From Membranipora membranacea (lineage: Eukaryota > Bryozoa > Gymnolaemata > Cheilostomatida > Membraniporidae), in NCBI GenBank assembly GCA_914767715.1, contig OU612068.1:29388001-29452000 (forward strand): a DNA stretch of 64,000 nucleotides, written 5' to 3'. Shown one piece after another: positions 13,201 through 24,800 of the stretch (position 1 is the stretch's first letter; each line of letters begins with the position of its first letter). Under the pieces are notes generated by a model, which worked only from the letters and a program-made list of their open reading frames with translations, was not told where the DNA came from and searched no databases. The position numbers and the translations under genes were made by a program.

Positions 13201-16200
13201 CTGCAGTTTCCTCGATATAAGAGAGAGTGAATCACTCTCCTCATGTGTTTTCGGTTTGGAGAATTTTTCAAAATTTAATATCCAAGGCACACCGGCCAGA
13301 AGACAATATGTCAAAGTTAATAAAATTAACTAATCAATAATGAAATTGATTCTGAGTACTGTGATCGGGAACTGAATCAAACTGATTCTGTCATATACAT
13401 GAATCATACATAATACTATAAGGAGCCAGTGGTAAATGGTTCACTGAGAGGAGTCATCAATTATCACATTTGAATAAAGCAATATGATGGGACACTAATC
13501 TTTTTCTGAGTTATCTCCTTCTAAACATAACTAAGATAACTCCCACTTATTCCTAGAATATAATCATCATGGATTCTTATTTCTATATATGCCCTCCAAT
13601 ACGAGAGTTCATAGAAAGACTTAATATATATCTCAATAGAATGTTGAAAATTGCACTCAAACCGAGATATACTGAGATATAGAGTTTCAGATCAGTACAT
13701 ATAGCTGCAGTGCTGGACTGGAATTTGAGAGGTGACAGGGGCATATATTATAGACCGAGTGAGAGATAACATTCTTACCTCCAAAGTCATAGGGAGCTGA
13801 GCAGACACCTGATACACATACATATTAGGTCCTGCTGCTTCATGTGGTACCAGTCGTCCTTTAAGTGCTAAATGCTGACCTAAATTTAAAGTAGAACAAA
13901 GAGCATGTTTAATGAAACATCATACATGATAACAATTATTATATAAAACTAGAATATTCACAGGACATACTCTTCTTATTCCCCTCGGTCTCCAGAGAAC
14001 ATTGATGACTTTCATTAGGAATATACCCCACAGTTCTGTGCATATTCTTATGCATGTGAAGTTCGCTAAGTAAAAGTGTTATGCAGACTGGGATGGGCGA
14101 GTGATAAGACATCCGATTTTAATCAACCTTTTTTTTAATCAACCTTCTAGACTAAGACAGTCTATACATCTGCAGAAGAGCAAAACAAACCATTCATAAT
14201 AAGTGGGTATCGTGGTGGGTGGGTATGGTGGTGGGTGGGTGGGTATCGTGGTGGGTGGGTGGGTGGGTGGGTATGGTGGTGGGTTTATCTGTTGTTATAA
14301 ACATCAATTTTCATGACTACTCTCACCTTCACTGATGTGCTTCATCTCAAATCCATAACCTAGGACTTTCTGTATGTGCTCGTATCCAGGTGTATGTGTG
14401 ATCATGTGATTGTAGGTCGGGTTACTGGCTGCAGCTGAGAATGACAATGTGAATCCTCCGAGTTCGGAGTCTTCTCCCCTTACTGATTTGAGATGATTGT
14501 AGTTACGATGATCTAGATTAGGAGTTATTGTACTCCCTCCATCAGTAGCTATGTAGTAGAGTAGTGAGTATCTCCGAGGTGGCTCACCTGCCTGAATAAG
14601 GAAATAAAGCAATCTTAATATAATAAAAGAATCCAACACATAAACATGCTTACGAGGCATTACCGCTCATTGATTAAGTATATGCAGAAAAGGGACAGTT
14701 AGTTAGTTAGTTTTTAGGTATAGTTGAAAAAGCTCAGATTTAGGTTCTGGGTGTGCGGTTGTCACATACCGGTTGGGTAGCTGTTATCCTGGCAGTCCAG
14801 TCTCCACCATGTTTACCACCAAGTCTCTTCACATATTCTGTACGTATGAGTACACCGTTATCGTGTAACTCCTGAACTCCAAAGTCATGACCATTGTGCT
14901 TCAACCAGCCATACTTACTCAGCTCATCTCCCTATAAATAGTGGTACAATGCTGAATACATCGACTTACAATCTGTGTGTTATACACTTCTAATCTAATT
15001 ATAAGGACATTTGAAGCAGGGGAATCCCTGTTTAGAGCCAGAGCTTAAACATCAAACAGTGCTAATGCGATGGAGAAGTTGAATATTCAGTCTAATCTAG
15101 TTTCCCCTATTTCCTATCTTGGCTGTATATAATGAGCGCAATAGTGGTTAGGTACAATGCTATGGGAGTTTCAGTGTTGTCAATATTTGAGGCAGTTTAT
15201 TACTGAGGGTGATTAGTGAAAGTGTGGTGGCCTGACAGACCAGAAATTGGGTAACCCAGCCTGTTGCTTACTTAGTGAGTTTTATTTACTGACATACCTG
15301 CTCACACCAGTGTCTTATGTTGGGCTGCTGCGGTAATCTCTGTTCAAACCACATGAGACCAGTAACAGGAGAGTTAGCACTCCTCGTCTTAGTACCGAAG
15401 TATACACCAGGCCTATAAGTACCCCAGAATCTACTCATATCCTGAGCTCTCTCATTAGTTATAACATGCAGTTCATTACTAGGCTTCTTAACTAACCCTC
15501 TCAATACCTCCTGGTAGTAATAATAACCTACAACAAGAAGACAACATTTGGTTGTGTGTACCAAATTATCTCATCAACCCGATCAAATGGGGAGCTCATT
15601 GTACCAGTGAGTACCTGAGGGATAACAGATGAAGTATTGCAAATTGTTTGCAGTCCTTTTGTTTTCTATGATTGCTATGATTAACATACCTCGAGGAAGA
15701 AACTCTCTAAACACCGGTAGGAACAACAATGCTAAGTAAATGGGTGCTGCTCACTCAGACTGCTAATGACTTAGAAGATCAGGTGAAAATAAAAAATATT
15801 AAGACAAACGATTTAATATGACTTAGTACTCGCATTTTGTTACTGACAAGGTTTTCTCAGACCTTGTTGCACACAACATTTATTTATATATATGAATATA
15901 ATACAAGTATGAATATAAGTATGAGAAGTGCCAAAATACATTTTTCAATTTCGCAGTTCAAAATTTTATGGGAGAGCATTTTTTAAGCCAACCGTATTTT
16001 ATAAATGTTTTTTCAACATTTCTCACGGTGGAAAATAAACTTATTATCATTATCATACATAGGCCTAAGCAAATTTTTTGAGGCTGGGAAACCACGGATT
16101 TATCTCTTAAATCGCGATTGGCATAAGCTGATAATATAGACCTTGAGACATATTGTACAGATGATACCAGCAACCTTACACTGTACAATTGTACATGTTA

Positions 16201-16578
16201 ACTATTATATATGTGGTAATGTACCAGGCTTTAGGGTTATGGCATCGCAGCAGCATAAAACCCGGCTATGGGGAGGTATTATTCCTTCTATTTTTATTAG
16301 ACTTCATACCTAGGTTTGACTCTTTTAAAACTACTGCCAGAAATTTTCCAATTGTCATCTAACAAGATAACCTGTTATCCTACTGAGATATACACTGGAT
16401 TATACTCACCGATGAGACAAGAGACTATAAGAGGCACAGCGATAAATAGAAACACAGCAAGCTTGTCCAGCTCATAGTTGCCAACTTCGTCACTGTCGGA
16501 ACTATGACTCTGACGTCTTCCTCCTGGGCTCTTCACCTTCTTACTGACACTTGTAGTCGGAGATTTTTTAATAATCAT
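7266..16578 (-). CDS. MOGS: mannosyl-oligosaccharide glucosidase (glucosidase I, GH63)
   Basis: Type II ER membrane enzyme that removes the outermost alpha-1,2-glucose from Glc3Man9GlcNAc2, the first N-glycan trimming step. Exons on the minus strand: 16410..16578, 15298..15527, 14770..14931, 14327..14591, 13779..13879, 12893..13079, 12044..12396, 10229..10350, 9616..9760, 7266..7982. All are phase-consistent and give 816 aa (human about 837). A basic, Ser-rich N-terminus precedes one membrane segment (about residues 38-55). Recognised family blocks include [25 protein letters not shown] and [22 protein letters not shown] (Asp 552/553) and WEQYDD (Glu 786) are the likely acid and base, by analogy with yeast glucosidase I. 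Odd: the conserved Trp in WRGAIW is Cys (residue 734) here but Trp in the detached copy. The start is uncertain because of an overlapping short upstream ORF. Confidence 0.92.
8138..9499. mobile_element. 1.36-kb fold-back element with TTAA flanks (copy 2)
   Basis: Same element as at 4139-5500, carried along by the tandem duplication. It occupies most of the intron between MOGS exons 9 and 10 and has the same TTAA flanks (8134-8137 and 9500-9503). A transcript of this intron could form a hairpin with arms of about 680 nt. Confidence 0.8.
10699..10894 (+). mobile_element. tRNA-derived SINE-like element (copy 2)
   Basis: Duplicate of the element at 6700-6895, with the same A-box and B-box motifs. 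It lies in the intron between MOGS exons 7 and 8, on the strand opposite to the gene. Confidence 0.7.
11343..11568. mobile_element. small fold-back element (MITE-like)
   Basis: Arms 11345-11408 and 11501-11567 are inverted copies. The inner block of about 35 bp, which contains TGTTATTTACTCCC and its complement, is essentially perfect. The outer part (TACAATA...TATTGTA) is imperfect. A single-stranded centre of about 90 nt separates them. It lies in MOGS intron 7, just outside the tandem duplication breakpoint. Confidence 0.75.
14203..14285 (+). repeat. GTGGGTGG simple repeat
   Basis: Repeated GTGGGTGGGTAT(C/G)GTG blocks with many runs of three G on the + strand. It lies in the intron just downstream of MOGS exon 4. 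It could form G-quadruplexes; no function is visible. Confidence 0.8.
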
Positions 16579-16603
16579 TTTTCGAAGGCTTCTTCTTGGC
16601 CAT
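16568..16603 (-). promoter_or_regulatory. short upstream ORF overlapping the MOGS start
   Basis: An ATG at 16603 opens an 11-codon frame ([11 protein letters not shown], then stop) that overlaps the chosen MOGS ATG at 16578 in another frame. A splice-acceptor-like TTTTCAG lies just upstream (exon would start at 16607), suggesting a 5' UTR intron. The basic peptide looks like a plausible MOGS N-terminus, so a sequence indel is an alternative to a regulatory uORF. Confidence 0.4.
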
Positions 16604-16607
16604 TCTC

Positions 16608-18878
16608 CTGAAAAGAAGACAAATAGAATATAAGCGCCAGTGATAAAACAATGAACTCCCTCTCCCTAGCATCCTGCGTAGTCACATCAATGAAGGAAGT
16701 TCACTGGACACGTTACTGAAGCGTGTGGGAATGAGTGTTTCATACAGCCTTATCCATTGCATGTAATGTGGTGTAGAATAGACCAAAACATCTAATAGTC
16801 AGGCATTCAATTCGGCTGATGTTTAGAACAATAAACTATATAATTAATTTTACAATGCTGCTCATGTTAGCTATTGCAGTCACAGCATAGATGTGATAGA
16901 ATGATGTTGAAAATGAGATGGAAGCTTGGAGCTCATCTCAATAGAATAGAAGACTGGAGAGGGGAGTATGAAAAGTGGAACATTTCTAATTACATGATAT
17001 ACTGAACACTTAATCATTGATTGAGTGTTTACTATATCCATATGTATTTATCCATGTAAATAGAAAAACAATCAATGAAATTATTTCATTAATTTGAATA
17101 GTGAACAATTGAACTTTGAAGAAATGAGATTATAATTGAATATATATACATACTTGCCAACCTGTACGCATAAAGCGTTTGTAAACGCTTATTTGACACT
17201 AATTGAGTTTTAAACGCAAAACACTAGTTGTACTCATTTATGGTTTTCCAAACGCCTGTTCATCTAATTAGGCAATCAAAAACGCATCTTTTATCTTTAG
17301 TGTTTACTTGGTTGTCATGGTTAAATAATAGACTAAAAATCTGGTATTGGCTGCAGAAAACCATGATGTTGATTTACAGTTGACTTTTTACCTGTCCAAG
17401 TTTTGCATGAGCCAAATTGCAACTTTTCTTCAATGAGACACAACATAACCAGTAATCCATTGTAGAATATGGTGGTTCTGCCAACTTCAACTTTTCTTTA
17501 ATCAGAGTAACAAAGTTGTTTACCTCCTTGTTGGGGTGAGATAACTCAGATCTCCTGGCCCAGTGTTTCAAGGGCAAACCAGGGAGGATGGGCAAACAGG
17601 GTTTCAAATAGCCTGTCTTGTCCAGACAGGCTAGGTTACAAACAATTTCTCATTTATTATTAGCAGATTGCACCTTACAACCTTACAAGGGAAAAAGACT
17701 AATGTTGAGTGATCTGCACTCCTACGCTACTAAGGACTGCTTACTCTGATAATAGAAATATTCGCGCGTTTTCTGGTCATTTGAGGCACCCTGGAGTTTT
17801 GTACTCATTTTTAATGAAACTGAAAAAGGAAAAAAATGCCCGGAAGTCAGTGCCTGGTGAAAATGACATAGTTTGACTCATGCATGGTCACGTGTGGGCG
17901 TGAAACATGTAGTCCGAAGTTATATGTCAAGTTTCGTGTTAATTAAATCCTCAATAGTTGTTAACTGTTTACCTGCACCCTGTAAGATATTGGCATTGTG
18001 GAAGTGAATTCTATTTTGGAAAGGAACTACTAACAAAAAGTTATATACACAAAATAGCAAGTATATGGGGACTGATAGATACTGCCTGCGTATATGCACA
18101 TAGGAATTTGAAGCCAGCTTTCAGCCTGTTAGATTTTTGACTAGATACACCAAAAGTAATTTTCCCTAAGGCTTGGTGGATGTGGGATGGGGTTGCAAAG
18201 TATTTATTAATTTACCAAACAAATCCATGTTGATTCACAGTCTTGAACCAAGGGGTACTCTTTGAATGATCTAAACCATGGTGTTTTAATTTATTAGTAT
18301 AAACATCAATATGAGATGAATACTTAGATTGGATATAGTTCAGTGCTAACCATTATGTTTGATCTTATACTGTTTGCATACATAAGTTATTATGATGCTA
18401 CTTGTAAACCCCTCATGATCATGCCTCACACCAGGAAAGAATTATCCCTGCTCACACACACAGCATTAAAAAATGTTATGAAATATAATAAATTGATACT
18501 AATCTTTTGATTTGATCCTGGGGCTTTGAAGCATAGGCATGGCATATCCTTGAGATACTCACTCTGCCCATTTTGGAGGTGGTTGACCATGGAGATGGGA
18601 AAGAATCCATACCGGTAACACTTCAGATGTAAAATGTTTGTGGAAGTGATAGATCGTCGACATTAGCAAACTATAGTTGCAGGTTGTGATCCCTATGCAT
18701 TTTTGCAACAGGGAGAATTCTCCCTGTTTGCAATCATAGGCATCACACTCACAGCATGTGAGATTCGAGTTGTCTAAACTGGCTTTTAAAGCTTCAAGCA
18801 GTTTGATCAATTGAACAGCTCAAATACACGCTAAACATCTGCTATGCTCATCATATTATTTTCCTTGACTTAGATAAG
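16608..18878. other. intergenic region between divergent MOGS and TBC1D2
   Basis: About 2.3 kb separates the two head-to-head starts. Short ORFs here (for example 17374-17607 minus and 18559-18810 minus) match nothing I recognise and lack supporting splice structure. Small palindromes occur, such as AAGCGTTTGTAAACGCTT near 17175. Promoters of both genes are expected here, but no motif is clear enough to call. Confidence 0.5.
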
Positions 18879-21800
18879 ATGGAGTCAGGAGATAGCAGCT
18901 CCCTGGACACATCTACAGATGATCTACTGATATACACAAACTCCCCGAGTCACACATCAGGCGCTCAGCCTAAATCACGACCACCTCTCTGTGGCTACCT
19001 GGCTATGCCTTCAAAAACCGGCCTCATGCGAGCTTACAAATCTAAATGGTTTATCTACAGGTAAGCATATTTGGTTTCTCTATTTAAAATTTGAGATGAT
19101 ATAGTTTCGATGCCCAATCTTGAATATGATTTTACTCCCTGGTCAATGCCTTGCGCGGGTAAAGTTGCTTAAGATAGTGATTGTAAATGAGTGTCAGACA
19201 TTGCTCTAAATCAGAAGTATAATCTGGTGGTATGTATAATGATTGTCAAAGCTAACAAGAATGGTAGAAGAGGCTGTTGGAGTGGATGCCAGCATTGGTA
19301 CAGGATTTTGCATCAAGTATTCTTTCTAATGTCTGATCATTTTTCTATAGCATTGTTTTTTAATGTGTTGTAAGTTCACAAGTTATTAAATTATCATACA
19401 CATTTAGGATGCACGCCTGAAACAAATTCCCCACATCTTGACACCCCTTGGTTCAGGTCTGCTTATGCTTTCTGTTGTATGAAGCGATGAAAGTGGTAAA
19501 CTACTCTACTATAAGAACAAAGGGGAACTGGTACCGGAGGGAGAGATAGTAATTACTCATGCTACATTCACATTCGATGCCAAACTTAAACCTGGAGTGT
19601 TTGAGATCAGGTATATTTCGGTACTGCGTCAGTTACAAACCAACTATTCTACTGGGTATATGAAAATTTATTGTATCTTATTAGCACAAATATGTGATGG
19701 AGCCAACCATTATACATGAAACGCATTCCTCACATCCTGACAACCTCTGATTTTGGTTTTATTTCTTTCCCTCTGTGTTAACAGGATAGGAGATAGTACA
19801 GTTGAGTTAGAAGCTTCAGGTCGTGAAGAAATGTTTACTTGGCTTCAAGAGTTACAGGCTAGGAGAAAGGATATAGTGAAACAGCACCGAGCTACAGCAC
19901 GTGCGCAGGTAACTCATTCACTAGCTTATCATTATATTTACGGTCGTCACAAGCGAAAACGATCTATGTGCAGCATAAAAAATGTTTTGCTATAAATCAT
20001 AACACTTATGAGTTTGAAATATTTCTTTCCTCAGACTTTTATCATGCCTTTAATCCATATGAACAAATGCTGTTGCATTGCTTTTTCGTAACATGAGTTG
20101 TGAGCATTTTTGGAAGAGACTGAGAAGGAGGTTACAACAATTAAACTTACATATACTCAGTACTACCAGCACAAAGTCACACTCAATCTGGCCCTCTGCT
20201 TTTACGTGGTGATGAATACTAAGTAGAATCAACAATATATATTAGTAAGAGATAAGGAAGCTTATCTTTATGTAAGCAACTGAATTGGGACTCATAATAA
20301 CAATGAAATGTTATCACTTGTCCCAATATGGAAGTTACACAAACGACAAGAATATACTCCTAGTAACATACAATTTATAATGCCTTACCTTATTTGATAT
20401 AAGAACATAGAGAGTTGTCACATACTGTGTCATAGGTAGAACAGATAATAACATCCAGTGAGAAAACTGACAGAACAATGAGAAGACAAAGTACGGATGA
20501 AGAATTTGTCAAGGTAGAAGCTGGTGAGTATTCTTCTAATAGCATACATTCATATATATGTATGCATATATATACAGAAACTTTGCCCTGTCATCCGCAC
20601 TGGTCACAAAATATCCGGCCATCTTGACCTATACATCCAAAATATTCTGGATCTCATTGTAAAACATGAATTCACTAGCCAAAGAAGCATGCTGGGCGTG
20701 GTGCTGGATGTTTTCTGGTTGGCACTGTCTGACATGAAGTTTCTTTTTGTACTTTAGATGAGATACCGAGGATAGTATATACCGGCGGAGGTAAGACTGA
20801 TCATGCCCATTCATCAGCAGCTATGAATAAGCTCTCTCACAATGTCAGCAAAGCTGCAGACTCGGCTAAAGAAAAACTAACATCATTATTCAACAGAAAA
20901 TCTAATCCCATTGACATGTGTACAAGCTGTGAGAGTTGTAGAATGGTATGTATATCCGTAATATCTGTATATCTGTAAATGCTCCTAATAAGATGCTCGG
21001 TTTATCATCTGATGTTGTCAAACATTTTCTCCAACTTGCAGAGAAGATAGAGAAGCTCAATAACAAGTCTCAACACACTCCATCAAGCCTTAAGCCTGAG
21101 TAGTTCGACTCGTGCGTACTGTGTAAAGTTTGTACAAAGTATGAGAATGTTTGAATCATATGCATCACTATGCTAGTGTACATATATATATATATATATG
21201 TATATTATGAATATATGTATATGTTGATATATGGTGATATGTTTGATGAGCACATTGAGGGCTTACTTTATTTGAACAGATGGAGGAGCAGGTTCAGTTA
21301 TCAAGAGAAGATGCCAGGATGGCCCGTGAGGAATTATCAGCCAATCAGCACGTTCTCAAAATGCTTCATAATAAGATGGATCTGCTACTCCAGGAGATTC
21401 ATACACTGTATGTATGTGCTATGTAAATGTTTGGTAATCAGCCTGTATGTGTTGTGTGGCCGTTTGGTAGTCTGCAAGATGTGTTGTGTGGTTGTTTGGT
21501 ACGCTGCACGTAATTGTTGTTCGGAAATTGGGCCATAATCTTTAGCCAGGAGCTTCGAATATTTTCATTGTTTAAGCCTGGTATATTGTATTAAGAGGTA
21601 CTGGCTTTCTCACTTGAGTGACCAGTTGATATGTTCAAACCCATATGAAAAACATCAAGATGATTGTAGATTGACAACAAAAGTTTATATCAGTTTAAAG
21701 AAAAAAGTATAATTTTGAGAAATATTTCGAGATATATTTAGTATTGATATTCTGTAGAGAAAACACCAAGAAGATATATGAAGATCCGAATACAGCTATG

Positions 21801-24800
21801 GGAGTAGAGCGAGAAAAAGAACATCAGAAACTTCTTCACATGGTGTCAGAAATAAAGAAAGAAAACGAGAAACTGGCTTCTCATAACAAGTAAGAGTTTC
21901 CTTTCAGTCTGGTACTAAGTTTATATCTGGGTGTCTCAAGTATAATTACACTGTAGACTGAATTGTTATTGGTACGGCCTGTCATAATTCACTTTTTTAT
22001 GAAAGGTTTTAGGAGTTAGCTTATCAATGGATGTTACACACCCTTATATTATTATTGTGTTTGCATGTTTTTATTGAGGTTTCTATATAAGTGTTTACTA
22101 AACAAGAGAAAATAATGAAGTAAAACCCAGTTTACCTAGGCTTTGTTTGTGTATGCATTGTCTATATGTCATTATGATGATGTGTTATGACAGAGATTTG
22201 TTGAAGGAGGTGGATGGTCTAAAAGAGCGTCAGACAATGTGTCAGGAGACAATACAAGCTAAGGATGCTGTAATAGTCTCACTCTCAGATCAGCTCGATA
22301 AACTAACTACTGGAACATCTGTGGGCGACCCATCTGACCCCCCAACTAACCTCATCAACCTTGAGGAGTCATTCCATGAAAGTGTCAAGGTCAGTGGTTC
22401 TGCACTTACAGAAATAACTGTCATATGCTTCTTGATTAAATAGTATTTTTTCGCTCTACAAATCTTGTCGAGCCCCTCAAGTTCTTCACGATATGTTTTA
22501 GGATAAGTTGGAAGCATTTGAACTTCAGAACAAGTTTTTGAATAAAGAGATCCTAGAGCTTCACTTTGTCAGACTAGAAGATGAAAAGCAACAGCAGGAG
22601 TTAAACTTGTAAGTTGTAAACATATCCACAGTTAGTCTGAAACACTGAAACTCTCGTATAAGATTAACTAGCCGGTACCTGATCCTTTAATCATCTTCAG
22701 ACATAGAACCGTCAAGGATTTATAGTTAGCTAGCACTGAATTTTTGGCTAGCTGAGGTGAGAGTGGGTAAATGTTAGCCAGAATTAGATTTAGCTTTCTC
22801 GTGCATTTGGGAAAAGGCAAACATTTCATCGTAAGATCACTTTACTTCTTAGGGGTAGCATAGGAAATGTGCTGTCTCACATCATGGTTCTTTCTAAGTC
22901 CCTGTTGAGTCCTGTTGATTATTTACAGAAAGTACGTAGAATTAGAGGCGAGGAATTATCAGCTCCATAGTAAATATCTATTGGTACTCAATGAGATGAA
23001 TAAGCCACAGATTGGTAAGTTCTTATATATTATACATCTTAGAGAACTTCTTAGACACTCTCATGTGGCGAAGAGAGGCTGTACTGGTCAGATGGTAGAA
23101 TAGTGCACTTGCAATTCACTGCCAGGCAATGTCATACGTGTGTCAGGTAACTCAGGGGATTTGAGAAAGAGAGCAAAAACTCGGATTTTGCCTTACACTC
23201 AACTAAGAAATTTGTTGGGAGATTCCTTACAGTGAGGCCTTGTTCTACGAATTGTAAACAAACATTTGATGCTGTGAAATATGATACACACCTAAGTAAT
23301 TTAGTATCTTAGGCTATGATACTCTTGTGTTCTATAAGATTCTCCTATTCTTTACTCGACCTCTCATTGCATTTTCTGAAGATCTCATTATTTAACAAAG
23401 ACAAATGCTATGCAGCTAAATTTGGTAACAGCAGAATATTTTCATCAATCAGATTGCATGTACATAAAACCAAGAAGTAACATTGTTGCTCCTTGATACA
23501 ACATACATTTATCCATCATGCCAATGAACTCATTGAACTCTATGATCATGCCATCTGAAACAGAATTAGACTACAACACACGTAATGACAAAGTAAAGCT
23601 AATTTCATCCAACACCTTGGTTAGTTAGTTAGTCCAGATCAGTGTCCCCAAGACCCAAACCAATGGAGCCAAGTCCAAGATCATAGGGCCCTAGAGTATT
23701 CATAAAATCTAGGTTCAAAAGGGGCCTTATGTACTGTCCTGCAATAGGAATAGCACAGCATAACTTTATCCTCTGGTACTAAGGAGCTGACAGTCATGTG
23801 CTATCAGCCTGCAGACCTTAGCTCAATCATCAGTGCTGAATGCTGAAATTGTTCTTGACCAATGGATATATGATTGTAATTAACCATTTGTGAATGCTAC
23901 TGAACTGACCAGGTAATAAATCAGACTCTAAAGTTTGAGATTGTGTTTAGCTTTTATAACCTGGCTATTTGTATGTGTGGTGGACTCCTATTTTTTTATG
24001 TTTTTGTTTCTGTCGATGGCGGTGACAATCTGGAAGTTTACAGCTATATTCTTTTTTTTTATGATTTGCTGGGAACTTTAGACTTAAAATATCAAAACCC
24101 GTTGGAATTCATCTGTAGAGCCCTAAATTACTCTCTAGGCTTCTGCGGCCGAACCCGTGGGGGAGCTTCCAGCGCCCCCCAAACCCCCCAGCTGTTTGTG
24201 CTTGGGCGCTTCGCGTCCTCAAGGCGCCGCTCCGCGGCACAGTGTCGCCATAACTCAGGTTTCTAAAACTCCCAGGTTGAGAGCCCTGCGTGTGTTCAAG
24301 TCCCACAGGCGAAGCATTTGGATTGGCTCGCCCCCCTCCCTAAAGTGTATCTATTCCTTACCTTGACTTTGTTGTTTACGTTGGGTTGTATCAGTACCAA
24401 CTTGGTGAATCCCTGTAATTATGACTACTGTTTGGTATTTCAGATGAGAAGGGAGATGTACAGAGTCCTGATGATCTGATGAGTAAATTATTAGAAGAGG
24501 CCATGACAGGTCAAGGTCAAAGTGACCCGCAGCTCTCCGCCTCCTCCTCAGCTGTAGAGCTTAGAGAAAGTCTCAACTCATCATTCAGGTAAGAATAACA
24601 TACCTACACAAATACTAATGTCAACAACTGGATACACATAATAATTCGATATATCTTGAGTGCTTGTACATAGAAACATTGCAGTTTCCATTCTTGAGAT
24701 TGAAATAAGCGATCATCTCTTCAATCTAAATGCTCAGCTGAGTAATAGTTGTTTTTATAGACAGTTTTCTGAGCTCTTATTTATGCCTCAATTCGGAGTT

